Below, one piece after another: positions 7,511-17,545 of a stretch of 64,000 nucleotides of DNA; within the stretch, counting starts at the first letter, position 1; each line of letters begins with the position of its first letter. The translations under genes were made by a program, and so were the position numbers. The notes below the pieces were generated by a model that saw nothing but the letters and a program-made list of their open reading frames with translations, was not told the origin of the DNA and ran no database searches. Source of the stretch: Chitinophaga niastensis (GTDB lineage Bacteria > Bacteroidota > Bacteroidia > Chitinophagales > Chitinophagaceae); the NCBI RefSeq assembly GCF_003014755.1, contig NZ_PYAW01000005.1:242320-306319 (forward strand), in the 5' to 3' direction.

Positions 7511-10237
7511 TTATGATTTAGTTAAAAATTCATCGAGGTTCATGATGGCATTGGCTACTATTGTTAAAGCGGCCAGCTCAGCCAGTTGTGGCGTATTGTC
7601 TTTGCATTGTACCAGTTTGGCAGCTGCCGCGGTATCTTTACGATATTGCTGTAATGCTTGTGAGTACAGCGTTTGCAGTGCTGCCAGTTTTTTCTCTGGC
7701 AATGTTTTATACATAGCGGTTTGATAACCCCAACGAATACACGTAGCTGCATCTGTACCGCCGTTTTGTTGCATATGCAGGGCCAGCGTACGCGCTGTTT
7801 CTACATATACAGGATCATTGAGGGTAACGAGTGCCTGTAGCGGGGTGTTAGTCCTGATACGGCGTTGCAGGCATACTTCACGACTGCTGCCATCAAAAGA
7901 GAGCATGGAAGGATAGGGGCTGGTGCGTTTCTGGAACACATATACGGCCCTGCGGTATTGATTACCATCATCCGCTTTCTTCCAGTATTCACCGCTCCAT
8001 ACAGTCTGCCAGATGCCTTCCGGCTGATAAGGCATTATACTGGGGCCGTGCAGGTGACGGTTTAACAAGCCACTTACTGCCAATGCCTGATCTCTTACTT
8101 CTTCAGCCGTGAGCCTGAAATGTGGTCCTCTTGCCAGTAAGCGGTTGGCAGGATCTTTTTCTTCTTCGGCAGGCGTGGTTTTAGAATCCTGTTTATAGGC
8201 GGCCGATAAAACAATTTCACGCAATAATGATTTCATGCTCCATTTGTAATCGTGCATGAATTTATAGGAGAGAAAATCCAGCAGCTCCGGATGAGATGGC
8301 AGGAAGCCCTGAGAGCCAAAGTCTTCAATGGTTTCCACTATACCGGTACCAAAGAGTTGTTCCCAGCACCTGTTTACCATTACGCGGGCAGTGAGCGGGT
8401 TCTTAGTATCTGTCATCCATTGGGCCAGTCCCAGTCGGTTGCGCGGCGCATTGGCAGGAAAAGGATTGAGCGAATGCGGTACATCCGGTGTTACGGCTTT
8501 TCCTTTCACCAGCCAGTTGCCACGTTCAAAAACGTTGGTGGTACGTTGCATGGATGGTGGATTTTCGATCATTACAGGTACATCGGTAGGATTTTTATTG
8601 ATGACCGACATCATTTCCGTATTGATCTTTTCGTATCCTGGTTTGCCTTTTCCGGGCATGTCCTGGCGGAAGGCGAACCATTCTACCGAACATACTACGT
8701 CAGCCGGATTAATGGCTGCATTGCGGAATACGAGGTAAAGATCATGTGTGCCGCTGATCGCTGGTAGTGGCATGCTGATCACCTGACGACCGGTGGTAGG
8801 TGCCAGTTGCTGCGTAATAATGGTTTTACCTTTCAGGCTATCGAGTCTGAATTCTACCACATCACCTTTAGTGCCGGTCCAGTAGTTCATGAACAGCTGC
8901 GTTTTGCCGTCCAGCGGCTGTTTTGGCAGCCTGCAACTACCATTGTGCCGGATGCCGAGGTATTTGGTATCCACCAATGCACCGTTCGTATAGTCGTCGC
9001 AGTTATGCGCGTGTACTTTAGGTTCCAGTACTTTAAGGAACTCCTGTATATCCTGCTGCTGGGCGTTGTTGCCGTATTGTGCTACCCAGGTATTAATTTC
9101 CTTTACGGCTGCTGTACTAACGCTGTCGTATAAACGCAGTTTAGGATGTTCCATGTGCGTGTCCTCATCGCGGGTATTGTTGAGAAAGGCCAGCAGTTTA
9201 TAATAATCTTCAAAATGAAATGGATCGTAAGGGTGGCTATGACACTGCACACAGGCGATGGTGATGCCCTGGAATACATCCATGGTGGTGCTTACACGGT
9301 CCATGACGGCGGCGGTGCGGAACTCTTCATCCTGTGTACCTCCTTCATCATTGCTCATAGTATTACGGTTGAATGCCGTTGCAATCAGCTGATCATTGGT
9401 TGCATCTGGCAGCAGATCTCCTGCCAGTTGTGCAATAGTGAAAGTATCATAGGGCATATCTTTATTAAAAGCATCTATTACCCAGTCGCGGTACTGCCAC
9501 ATCTGCCTGCTTACATCCCTTTCATAGCCTTTGGTATCAGAATAACGGGCGAGGTCCAGCCACATAGAAGCCCAGCGTTCACCGTAATGAGGCGATTGCA
9601 GTAAACTATCCACTAACTGCGTATAGGCGTCAGGGTTTTTGTTAGCTGCAAAGCGACTGGCCATTTCCGGTGTAGGCGGTAAACCGGTGAGATCCAGGCT
9701 CACGCGGCGGAGTAATGTCATTTTATCGGCTTCGGGAGCAGGTTTCAGCCCTTCTTTATCGAGGCGTGCCTGTATGAAATGATCTATTTCGTTGCCGTTG
9801 GTTACATTGATATCCGGTACTGCAACAGGTTTGAGCGGGATGTAGGCCCAATGCTCGCCCCATTCTGCGCCTTGTTCCACCCATTTGGTCAGGATCTCTA
9901 TTTCCGCTGCGGTCAGTGGCTCGCCTTTTTGCGGCATTCTCTCTTTCGGATCTTTGCAGGTAAGGCGGCGTATGAATTCACTTTGTTCCGGGTGACCGGG
10001 TATAATGGCGCGTTTCCCGGATTTGGTGATGCCGAGGGCTTCTTCCCGGAACAATACACTGAAGCCACCGTTTTGTTTTACACCACCATGGCAACTGATG
10101 CAATGTTTATTCAGTACTGGTTTAACTTCTGTGCTAAAGTCTACCTTCCTGTGGGAATGACAGGCCGCCAGCAGTATACTTATACCAGTAGTAAAAATCA
10201 GGATCCCTGTGATCCTCAACGTGGAGAAATAACGCAT
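7511..10237 (-). CDS. DUF1549/DUF1553 protein with planctomycete-type cytochrome c domain
   Basis: A 908-aa exported protein. An N-terminal hydrophobic segment ends in LLAAC (lipoprotein-like). The cytochrome domain follows, with heme motif CISCH and a KxxGGFSVL block (residues ~45-110), then DUF1549 (LLRRVSLDLTGLPPTPEM; GERWASMWLDLARYSDTKGY; CVQCHSHPYDP, a second CxxCH) and C-terminal DUF1553 (NPLTARVMVNRCWEQLFGTG; LLREIVLSAAYKQ; TPLQALVTLNDP). These proteins are abundant in Planctomycetes and occur in Chitinophagaceae in glycoside-degradation loci. It is the first gene of the minus-strand operon and carries two potential heme attachment sites. Confidence 0.88.
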   Translation of the reverse strand: MRYFSTLRITGILIFTTGISILLAACHSHRKVDFSTEVKPVLNKHCISCHGGVKQNGGFSVLFREEALGITKSGKRAIIPGHPEQSEFIRRLTCKDPKERMPQKGEPLTAAEIEILTKWVEQGAEWGEHWAYIPLKPVAVPDINVTNGNEIDHFIQARLDKEGLKPAPEADKMTLLRRVSLDLTGLPPTPEMASRFAANKNPDAYTQLVDSLLQSPHYGERWASMWLDLARYSDTKGYERDVSRQMWQYRDWVIDAFNKDMPYDTFTIAQLAGDLLPDATNDQLIATAFNRNTMSNDEGGTQDEEFRTAAVMDRVSTTMDVFQGITIACVQCHSHPYDPFHFEDYYKLLAFLNNTRDEDTHMEHPKLRLYDSVSTAAVKEINTWVAQYGNNAQQQDIQEFLKVLEPKVHAHNCDDYTNGALVDTKYLGIRHNGSCRLPKQPLDGKTQLFMNYWTGTKGDVVEFRLDSLKGKTIITQQLAPTTGRQVISMPLPAISGTHDLYLVFRNAAINPADVVCSVEWFAFRQDMPGKGKPGYEKINTEMMSVINKNPTDVPVMIENPPSMQRTTNVFERGNWLVKGKAVTPDVPHSLNPFPANAPRNRLGLAQWMTDTKNPLTARVMVNRCWEQLFGTGIVETIEDFGSQGFLPSHPELLDFLSYKFMHDYKWSMKSLLREIVLSAAYKQDSKTTPAEEEKDPANRLLARGPHFRLTAEEVRDQALAVSGLLNRHLHGPSIMPYQPEGIWQTVWSGEYWKKADDGNQYRRAVYVFQKRTSPYPSMLSFDGSSREVCLQRRIRTNTPLQALVTLNDPVYVETARTLALHMQQNGGTDAATCIRWGYQTAMYKTLPEKKLAALQTLYSQALQQYRKDTAAAAKLVQCKDNTPQLAELAALTIVANAIMNLDEFLTKS

Positions 10238-10318
10238 TGAATGTTGATTGACTACCGTAAAAGTAATACTGACCCAACACTTCTTAGCTAGATGATCTGC
10301 TGATTATGATGGATTATT

Positions 10319-11206
10319 TTACGATTCCGCTTTACGTTCCCGGTATTGAATGGGCGACATGCCCATGACTTTGGTAAACAGCCGGGAGAAATAATAGGGA
10401 TCTTCCATGCCCAGCTGCGCAGCTACTTCTTTAATCCGAAGATTCGTGAAAAGGAGGTACTGGCAAGCCTTCTGCACTTTGAGGTGATTAAAATATTCAA
10501 TAGGGGAGTAGCCGGTATTGGTTTTAAACAGATAGGAAAAATGGGATTGAGAGAGATTTACGGAATGTGCCATTTGTTGCAGTGTAAGCATTTTATGTAA
10601 ATGATTATCCATATGATCAATGGCCTGATCCACAATATCGTGGTGTGCAGTGGCTTTATCCGGATGATAAATACCTGGATAGATGCAAGAGGAAAGGAAG
10701 GACCAGAAAGTCATATTAGCATAAAAAAGGTTTTCATTGCGGTAGCCTCTTTCCAGCTGCTGATAGATACTGTTGAATAGTTCCAGTCTTTTTTCAGAAT
10801 GGGGCAGGAATGTTTTATGTCCTTTCCATTGCAGTTGTGCCGTCTCCATAATGGCGTCGGCAGTTTGGCCGGTGAAGTGTGCCCAATAGATCGTCCAGGG
10901 GTCCTGCTCATCTGCCTTGTAGGCATGCGCCCATTTGCGGGGAATGAGAAAGCAATCACCCGCCTGTATGGTATGTGTATCTTTTTTTAATGTAATACTG
11001 CCTTTGCCTTCAAGGCAATAAATAAGGATATGCTGATCGGCTCCCTGCATCCGTTTCCGGTAATGGAACTTTGCTTTTGGATAATAACCGATGTCTGTAA
11101 TGTACAACGGTGTGGTAATACGCTCTTTGGCGCATTTGCCCGTGAGGATATTGCGTGGCAGCACAATGGCTTTCTGTCCCTGGAATCCTTCTTTCTTTTT
11201 GAGCAT
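10319..11206 (-). CDS. AraC-family transcriptional regulator
   Basis: A 295-aa protein with an N-terminal cupin sensor (residues ~30-120, GKGSITLKKDTHTIQAGDCFLIP, WAHFTG) and a C-terminal double helix-turn-helix (HSVNLSQSHFSYLFKTNTGYSPIEYFNHLKV; IKEVAAQLGMEDPYYFSRLFTKVMGMSPIQYR). The cupin/AraC type usually activates sugar-utilisation genes. It is encoded 81 bases upstream of the DUF1553 operon on the same strand and is its likely activator, possibly in the same transcript. Confidence 0.9.
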   Translation of the reverse strand: MLKKKEGFQGQKAIVLPRNILTGKCAKERITTPLYITDIGYYPKAKFHYRKRMQGADQHILIYCLEGKGSITLKKDTHTIQAGDCFLIPRKWAHAYKADEQDPWTIYWAHFTGQTADAIMETAQLQWKGHKTFLPHSEKRLELFNSIYQQLERGYRNENLFYANMTFWSFLSSCIYPGIYHPDKATAHHDIVDQAIDHMDNHLHKMLTLQQMAHSVNLSQSHFSYLFKTNTGYSPIEYFNHLKVQKACQYLLFTNLRIKEVAAQLGMEDPYYFSRLFTKVMGMSPIQYRERKAES

Positions 11207-11255
11207 ACCGGTGCCGATTTTTATCTGAAAGTAAGAAAATCCATCAAAGATGCCA

Positions 11256-12689
11256 TTACTGTTGGTGCTCCCGTATCATAATATATTCCTGGCCATTCTG
11301 GTATAATGTAAGTTTTTGCTGAGCGGAGGGCGTTTCTTTTTCAAATTTTATGGTAGCCGGTACAATAGTATAAAAGAAAGAAGTATCTGATGACGGATAG
11401 ATTTCAAAGCTGGCCTGCGTGCTCAGTTTGGCGAACAGCCGGTCTCCTTTTGCGGTGATGAGCATTTGCATGCCGGGCACCAAAATGGATTTGTAAGAAC
11501 CGGTTAATGTTTGTAACTGTTTGTCCGCCACAATAATACTATGTGGCAGATTAATTTTTTCAGGGAGTGTATAAGGGGTATCAAATAGTATATGGTCAAC
11601 AAGCCCCATCAATGTCATCACAGGCTGCCGTTGTTCACTGTTGGATAGCAGGATAATAGTTTTGTGTTTGTCAGTATACCTTGCCATCACCGAAGTATAA
11701 CTTGCCCAGCTACCACTATGCCAGGTCACACGGCCCCGTGCCGAATCAACAGACAATATCCATCCGAAGCCATAATCTGCCCCCTCTCCGTATCCGGCGT
11801 TTCCATCTTTTAAATGGAATGGCGTAAATGCTTCTTCCAGTGTCGCTTTTTTTACCAGTTGCTCTGTATATAATGCCTGATCCCATTGAAGCAGATCTTC
11901 TACATTACTGCTAATGCCATAAGGACCGGCGATACCGTCCAGGTAATAATTGTAATGCCCTGGTGCCATACTATCCGCCTCCATAAACTTATTATTGCGT
12001 GGGTCCCAGGCATAACTTAATGCATAATCAGTTACCGTTTTTTTTGCACTTCTCCGGGAATATACCATCGTTCTTTTCATGCCGGCAGGTATAAAAACAT
12101 GCGTTTTCATATATACAGGGAAGGGTTCACCAGATACCTTTTCCACTATTTGCGCCAGCAACAGGTAGTTGGTGTTGGAATAACTAAACAGGGTGCCGGG
12201 AGCAAATATAGTACTGTCGTACACCTGTGGGAGTTTTTGTAAGATGTCTGCATTATAATTTACCCGTGAAGTATCCAGCTGTTGCTTATTCCAGCCTAAC
12301 ACATCTGGTATACCGGAAGTATGGGTTAGCAGATGCCGTATAGTCACCCCTTTGAATAATAAAGCAGGGAAATATTTTCCGAGCGCATCATCATAGGAAA
12401 GTTTCCCTTGCTCTTTTAGTTGCATAATTGCCATAGCAGTAAACTGTTTGGATACAGAACCCAATTCAAACAGCGTGTTAATACTGAGTGGAATGCCTTT
12501 ATCAGCGTCGGCATAGCCTATTGCCTTTTCGTAAACAACCTTACCATTTTCGGCCATGAGCACACACCCACTAAAATCCTTGCGGGCGCTCAGGGTATCA
12601 AACAAAGTATGCAGATTTGTAATCTTGTCTTGCGCGCTGGCTTGCACCGTTATCATGAATAACAGGCTGAGTAAAGGTTTCATGTTCAT
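11256..12689 (-). CDS. Serine hydrolase, class C beta-lactamase/esterase family
   Basis: A 477-aa exported protein with signal peptide (MKPLLSLLFMITVQASAQ). All three serine-hydrolase motifs are present: S-V-S-K (in ELGSVSKQFTAMA, residue ~77), Y-S-N (SYSNTNYLLL) and H-S-G (TWHSGSW). A C-terminal ~100-residue beta-rich extension (YKSILVPGMQMLITAKGD...) is typical of Bacteroidota members. Likely a D-Ala-D-Ala peptidase or esterase; beta-lactam hydrolysis cannot be read from sequence. It precedes the AraC gene by 49 bases on the same strand. Confidence 0.9.
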   Translation of the reverse strand: MNMKPLLSLLFMITVQASAQDKITNLHTLFDTLSARKDFSGCVLMAENGKVVYEKAIGYADADKGIPLSINTLFELGSVSKQFTAMAIMQLKEQGKLSYDDALGKYFPALLFKGVTIRHLLTHTSGIPDVLGWNKQQLDTSRVNYNADILQKLPQVYDSTIFAPGTLFSYSNTNYLLLAQIVEKVSGEPFPVYMKTHVFIPAGMKRTMVYSRRSAKKTVTDYALSYAWDPRNNKFMEADSMAPGHYNYYLDGIAGPYGISSNVEDLLQWDQALYTEQLVKKATLEEAFTPFHLKDGNAGYGEGADYGFGWILSVDSARGRVTWHSGSWASYTSVMARYTDKHKTIILLSNSEQRQPVMTLMGLVDHILFDTPYTLPEKINLPHSIIVADKQLQTLTGSYKSILVPGMQMLITAKGDRLFAKLSTQASFEIYPSSDTSFFYTIVPATIKFEKETPSAQQKLTLYQNGQEYIMIREHQQ

Positions 12690-12744
12690 CTGTACGGAAA
12701 TATACCGGCAATATAGGCTGTAGCAGCAATATCAGCAAATGGAA

Positions 12745-12865
12745 ATTGTTTTTCTCCCGATTAGGCTGATTATACTGATTACCATGATTTTGTTTTTCGA
12801 TTTTTAAATCAAAAAAACAAAATCATGGTAATCAGTATAATCAGCCTAATCGGGAGAAAGACAAT
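12745..12865. repeat. Palindromic element, family A copy 1
   Basis: Near-perfect inverted repeat with ~55-base arms and a tiny AT loop (around 12803-12808). The left arm reads TCTCCCGATTAGGCTGATTA then TACTGATTACCATGATT; the right arm is its complement. It lies between divergent genes (12689 minus, 12959 plus) and is the only copy here not adjacent to a stop codon. It lacks the apical AAAAAGATTAGCGAAGATC module found in copies at 27763, 32019 and 48395. Confidence 0.9.
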
Positions 12866-12958
12866 CCACGCGTTCATCAAATTTATCTGCATCTTAAAAA
12901 AAATAATCTTTTCTTTAGCGGTTGGGTTTATAACGATCGTATAATTTTTAACTGAACA

Positions 12959-15900
12959 ATGAAAAGAAAATTACTATTACTGGCCCTCATTCCTTTGTGT
13001 ACAAGGGGATGGGCGCAGCAATTACCCACTGAGCTGCAAACACCGGAAGTGGTGTCTGTCAACAGAATGCCGATGCGGGCTTCCTCCTTTGCATATGAAA
13101 ATCTGTCGCTGGCAGCACAGCAGGAAAAAGAGAAATCAGCTTACTTTTTGTCGCTCAACGGGCAATGGAAATTCAACTGGGTGCAGGATCCGCGCAAACG
13201 CCCGGCAGACTTCTACAAAACAGATTTTAATGATGCTGCCTGGGATAATTTCAAAGTTCCGGCCAACTGGGAAGTGAATGGTTATGGATTACCCATTTAT
13301 GTGAACCAGCCTTATGAGTTTGCCGGCCGTACTAAAGTAGGCGGTGACATGAATCCTCCTTTTGATATTCCGGTAGATAATAATCCTGTTGGCTCTTATC
13401 GGAAAAAAATAAATATCCCGCAAAACTGGGATGGGCGCCAGGTATTCATTCACCTGGGTGCGGTGAAATCAGCATTTTTTATTTGGGTGAACGGCGAAAA
13501 AGTTGGTTACAGTGAAGATAGTAAACTGGCCGCAGAATTTGATATTACCAAATACGTAAAACCAGGTGAAAACCTCATTGCACTGCAGGTATACCGCTGG
13601 AGTGATGGTTCTTACCTGGAGTGCCAGGATATGTGGCGGATCTCCGGTATTGAAAGAGAAGTGTTTGTATATTCCACACCAAAGCTGGATGTACGCGATT
13701 TTAAAATTATCTCCACACTGGATAAATCATATACCACCGGTATTTTTAAAATAGATATGGAGGTAGATAATTATCGCATAGATAAGCATACCAACCATAG
13801 TAAGCCCGACACTTTTGCAGTGGCGGTGGAACTAAAAGATGCCGCCGGTAAAACGATTTTTAAAGAAGAAACAGCAGATGTAAAAAAAGTACTCGGTAAC
13901 TATAAAACATCGCTCAGCTTCAGCAAAGAAGTGCCGGCTGTGCAAACCTGGTCTGCCGAAATACCTTATCTGTACACACTCTACATTACACTGAAAGATA
14001 AGAACGGTAATATATTGGAAGTGATTCCGCAACGGGTAGGTTTCCGCGCTGTAGAAATTATTGACCGCAACTTCCTCGTGAACGGTAAAAGGGTTTTCCT
14101 GAAAGGGGTAAACAGACATGAACACAGTGCTACGCAAGGTCATACGCTTACGCACGAAGATATGCGGAAAGATATGGAGATGATGAAACAGCTGAATGTA
14201 AACGCGGTACGTCATTCGCACTATCCTCCTGATCCTTACTGGATGCAGCTTTGCGATGAATATGGTTTGTATGTGATTGATGAAGCCAATATTGAATCAC
14301 ATGGCCGCTACTACGATCTGGCCTATACGTTTGCCAACGACAAACAATGGCGGGTACCGCACCTGGAAAGGATATTGCGGATGTATGAAAGAGATAAAAA
14401 TCATGCCGCCGTTGTTACCTGGTCGCTCGGTAATGAAGCGGGTAATGGTGCTAACTTCTACGAAGCTTACGACTGGCTGAAGGCACACGATACACGCCCG
14501 GTACAATACGAGCGCGCAGAGCATGACTACAATACAGACATGATTGTACCGCAATATCCTGATCCCAACTGGCTGGTGAAATATTCAAAACGTAATCCCG
14601 ACCGTCCTTTGATCATGAGCGAATACGCACATATCATGGGTAACAGTCTTGGTAACTTCCAGGAATACTGGACTGCTATTGAAAATAATCCTTATCTGCA
14701 GGGTGGTTTCATCTGGGAATGGATTGACCAGGGGATTGATACGGTGAAGAATGGTAAGCGTATACTGGCCTATGGTGGCGACTTTCCGCTGAGTGGCCCT
14801 GTGAATGAAGACTTCAGTGATAACAACTTTTGTGTAAAAGGAGTGGTAACCGCGCATCGTGGTTTAACACCTATGGCAGTAGAAGTAAAGAAGGTATATC
14901 AGCATATCAAAACACTTTACAAAGGAGATAATGCCATCACTGTCAGCAATGGTTATTTCTTCAGAGATCTGGCTAATTACCAGTTGAACTGGGAAGTACT
15001 GGAAGATGGAAAAGTGGTAGAGAAGGGCACCATCAAGGATTTAAAGGTAGCGCCTCAACAATCGGTAAGCATCTCCTTACCTCTTAAAACCAGGCCAAAG
15101 AATGGCAAAGAATATTTCCTCAACATCCGTTATGCGCTGAAACAAAATGAACCATTTCTGCCTGCCGGTTTTGAAATAGCAAGCGAACAATTTATCTGGC
15201 GCAATGAAGGTATTGCTGTAACAAACAATACCAGCAATGATGAGCTCAGTGTGGCCGCAACGCCTGGAAATGCAGTGATCAGTGGTCGCAATTTTCATGT
15301 GTCTTTTGATTTAAAGCAAGGAGTGCTCAGCAGTTATGTGCTGCAAGGGGAGCAACTGCTGGAAGGTACTGTGCAGCCGGCATTCTGGCGTGCACCTACG
15401 GATAATGATATTGGTGCAGGATTTAACCATTCCCTCCGCAAATGGCGCAATGCTTATGCAGCGGGCAAATTGCTGAATGCCAGCGTGGATAAAACCGATA
15501 ACGGATATAAAGTAGTACTGAAAAAAGAGCTCTTAAATGGAGAAGCTATTGCCACACAAACATTTACGGTGTATGGCGACGGCGCTATTAAAGTAGATAA
15601 TCAACTCACGGTTGTTAATGGCAAGTATCCTTTGTTACTGCGTGTAGGCAACGATCTGCAGCTCAATAAACAATTGAACCAGATCCAGTACTATGGCCGC
15701 GGCCCATGGGAAAATTATTGGGATAGAAAAACGGCTTCCTTTATAGGTATTTATAACCAGGCGGCTGATAGCCAGTATTTCCCATATGCCCGTCCGCAGG
15801 AAAGCGGCAACAAATCAGATGTTCGCTGGGTAAACATGACCAATAAAAAAGGTAAAGGTTTGCGCTTTGAATATGCGGATAGTCTGCTGAATTTCTCTGC

Positions 15901-16114
15901 CTTACCATATAGCCTGGATGACCTGGATCCGGAGGCTGATAAAAAACAATATCATTCCGGTGAATTGGTGCCACGCAATGAAATATACCTGCATATTGAC
16001 TTGCAGCAATCCGGTGTACAAGGCATCGACAGCTGGGGATCTATGCCACTGAAGGAGTACAGAATTCCTTACAGTAATCAGCATTATAGTTATTGGATCA
16101 AGCCACTGAAATAG
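12959..16114 (+). CDS. Beta-galactosidase, glycoside hydrolase family 2
   Basis: A 1051-aa LacZ-type enzyme, the usual length for the family. A signal peptide (KLLLLALIPLCTRGWAQQ) places it in the periplasm. Order of domains: N-terminal sugar-binding jelly roll (GQWKFNWVQDP; VPANWEVNGYGLPIYVN), immunoglobulin-like domain, TIM barrel (GVNRHEHSATQGHTLTHEDM; NAVRHSHYPPDPYWMQLCDEYGL), and the large C-terminal beta-sandwich (FWRAPTDNDIGAG; YYGRGPWENYWDRK). Catalytic acid/base E493 (WSLGNEAGNG) and nucleophile E555 (IMSEYAHIMGNS) are present. Single-gene unit ended by the hairpin at 16138. Confidence 0.95.
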   Translation: MKRKLLLLALIPLCTRGWAQQLPTELQTPEVVSVNRMPMRASSFAYENLSLAAQQEKEKSAYFLSLNGQWKFNWVQDPRKRPADFYKTDFNDAAWDNFKVPANWEVNGYGLPIYVNQPYEFAGRTKVGGDMNPPFDIPVDNNPVGSYRKKINIPQNWDGRQVFIHLGAVKSAFFIWVNGEKVGYSEDSKLAAEFDITKYVKPGENLIALQVYRWSDGSYLECQDMWRISGIEREVFVYSTPKLDVRDFKIISTLDKSYTTGIFKIDMEVDNYRIDKHTNHSKPDTFAVAVELKDAAGKTIFKEETADVKKVLGNYKTSLSFSKEVPAVQTWSAEIPYLYTLYITLKDKNGNILEVIPQRVGFRAVEIIDRNFLVNGKRVFLKGVNRHEHSATQGHTLTHEDMRKDMEMMKQLNVNAVRHSHYPPDPYWMQLCDEYGLYVIDEANIESHGRYYDLAYTFANDKQWRVPHLERILRMYERDKNHAAVVTWSLGNEAGNGANFYEAYDWLKAHDTRPVQYERAEHDYNTDMIVPQYPDPNWLVKYSKRNPDRPLIMSEYAHIMGNSLGNFQEYWTAIENNPYLQGGFIWEWIDQGIDTVKNGKRILAYGGDFPLSGPVNEDFSDNNFCVKGVVTAHRGLTPMAVEVKKVYQHIKTLYKGDNAITVSNGYFFRDLANYQLNWEVLEDGKVVEKGTIKDLKVAPQQSVSISLPLKTRPKNGKEYFLNIRYALKQNEPFLPAGFEIASEQFIWRNEGIAVTNNTSNDELSVAATPGNAVISGRNFHVSFDLKQGVLSSYVLQGEQLLEGTVQPAFWRAPTDNDIGAGFNHSLRKWRNAYAAGKLLNASVDKTDNGYKVVLKKELLNGEAIATQTFTVYGDGAIKVDNQLTVVNGKYPLLLRVGNDLQLNKQLNQIQYYGRGPWENYWDRKTASFIGIYNQAADSQYFPYARPQESGNKSDVRWVNMTNKKGKGLRFEYADSLLNFSALPYSLDDLDPEADKKQYHSGELVPRNEIYLHIDLQQSGVQGIDSWGSMPLKEYRIPYSNQHYSYWIKPLK

Positions 16115-16137
16115 GAGATAGGTAATAGTACATTTAT

Positions 16138-16170
16138 AGCCCTGGCCATGTATTTGGCCAGGGCTTTTTA
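16138..16170 (+). terminator. Rho-independent terminator after the GH2 gene
   Basis: Perfect 11-bp stem AGCCCTGGCCA / TGGCCAGGGCT (16138-16148 with 16155-16165) with a 6-base loop, followed by TTTT. It sits 24 bases after the stop and may also serve the convergent gene ending at 16197. Confidence 0.9.
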
Positions 16171-16196
16171 TTAGTTAACCGTTAATAAGTATTTTT

Positions 16197-17402
16197 CTAT
16201 TCCCAGTCAATCTTATATTTATACAACCAGTCCAATCCTTTTATGCCGAATAGTGTAAGGAAAATACTCATCATTATATTACGGATTTTTGCTTTCAGGG
16301 GGCTAAGAGCTTCTTTGTCAGCACTGCGTTTTCTTCCTTCTGCTACAATTTTTTCTACGCGTGGTTTGCGGTCTTTCTCAAATTGAAGGAATGCTGCTTT
16401 ATAGTTGCCGGCATTATCCCGGAGCAGCTTTGCCAGGTACATAGCATCTTCCAGTGCCATCGATGCACCCTGGCCGGCGTTGGGGCTAACGGCGTGTGCG
16501 GCGTCTCCTATCAGTAGTACACGGTCTTTCTGCCATGTAGGGAGCGATTGTATATCGCTGATGTTTAGTTTTATTGGTCGCTCCGTTTTATTTATCAGTG
16601 CTGCCACAGGAAGATGAAAATTTTTGTAGATAGTCAGCATCTCCTGTTTAACCTTGTCCAGCGAAATTTCCTGCAAAGCTGCTGCACTCAATTCTGTTTC
16701 AGAATGCAGATTAGACCACCACATCGCATACCCCTGATCGGCTCCGCAGTAACCAAAAAATCCTCTTGCTCCGAAGGTATAATTGAGTCTGTTTAGTTCC
16801 TGCGCTGTGAGTTCAGGTATATCTGTGATTTTTACAAAACCACCCACACCTATAACGCCTACATAGCCTGGTTGAGGGCCTTCTGGCAAAATAATATTGC
16901 GTGTTTTGGAACGAATGCCATCTGCACCTATAAGTATATCTCCACTGCTACTGCTGCCATCTTCAAAATGAGCTTTTACGCCAGTATTATATTGATCAAT
17001 AGAGAGCAGTCGTTTATTGTATTTTATCTCAATGCCTGATTTATTTATTTCTTTTGTCAGTACTTCATATAAAGCACCCCGTGAAATACTGACTCCTGGT
17101 TGGCCATATTTGCTGATGTTTCCGTAGGGTATACGTGCCAGCACTTTTCCGTGTTCACTCCTGAAGCAATGCTCCAGTGTAACACTGCCACGGGCAATGA
17201 TATCATCAGCAAGGCCCAGGGCGGCCAATATATTCATGCCGTTAGGGGCTATATTTAGCCCGCCACCGGCTCCTTCTTTGTAAGGATATGCCTCATAAAC
17301 GGCACAGGTAATGCCTGCCTTTTTCAAAAAAAGCGCCAGGGCAAGTCCACCTACGCCGCCGCCAATAATAAGTACATGAAGAGATTTAGCATTGTTGATC
17401 AT
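16197..17402 (-). CDS. FAD-dependent monooxygenase (PHBH/TetX-like)
   Basis: A 401-aa class A flavin monooxygenase. The N-terminus has the Rossmann motif IIGGGVGGLALALFLKKAG, the middle has the DG-type motif DILIGADGIRS, and the C-terminal half has GDAAHAVSPNAGQGASMALED, which binds the FAD ribityl and phosphates. The length and motifs fit enzymes hydroxylating aromatics or antibiotics such as tetracycline; the substrate is not evident. Its promoter lies in the duplicated block at 17421-17545: TAGCTTTG at 17429-17422 and TTG 20 bases upstream. Confidence 0.9.
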   Translation of the reverse strand: MINNAKSLHVLIIGGGVGGLALALFLKKAGITCAVYEAYPYKEGAGGGLNIAPNGMNILAALGLADDIIARGSVTLEHCFRSEHGKVLARIPYGNISKYGQPGVSISRGALYEVLTKEINKSGIEIKYNKRLLSIDQYNTGVKAHFEDGSSSSGDILIGADGIRSKTRNIILPEGPQPGYVGVIGVGGFVKITDIPELTAQELNRLNYTFGARGFFGYCGADQGYAMWWSNLHSETELSAAALQEISLDKVKQEMLTIYKNFHLPVAALINKTERPIKLNISDIQSLPTWQKDRVLLIGDAAHAVSPNAGQGASMALEDAMYLAKLLRDNAGNYKAAFLQFEKDRKPRVEKIVAEGRKRSADKEALSPLKAKIRNIMMSIFLTLFGIKGLDWLYKYKIDWE

Positions 17403-17420
17403 AAAATGAATGTTTATGAT

Positions 17421-17545
17421 GCAAAGCTATTTCCATGTGTGCTGCTCGGCAACGACATGCAGGTAAATCCCGGGAGAATATCCGGTAAAAAAGCTGTTTT
17501 AAGCGGTAAAAATTGCGGGAGGGGAAGGTTATTCTACTATCTCCA
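17421..17545 (-). promoter_or_regulatory. Duplicated promoter/operator block, copy 1
   Basis: On the minus strand: direct repeats TTTTTACCG spaced about 21 bases, then CCGGATATTC, CCCGGGATT, ACCTG, TTG (17452-17450), 20 bases, and TAGCTTTG (17429-17422), which is 20 bases before the monooxygenase ATG. The same arrangement recurs at 32941-33065. Two direct repeats about two helical turns apart upstream of a promoter are typical of AraC-type activator sites. The far end overlaps the stop of the pentapeptide gene. Confidence 0.7.

Noticed and set aside
9146..9604. Plus-strand frames over the DUF1553 gene
   Set aside because: They are opposite well-conserved DUF1549/DUF1553 motifs and show no domain of their own.
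12745..12865. Palindromes as CRISPR repeats or simple terminators
   Set aside because: No regularly spaced units, so not CRISPR. The arms are 55-90 bp, far longer than terminators, and this copy sits between divergent starts.
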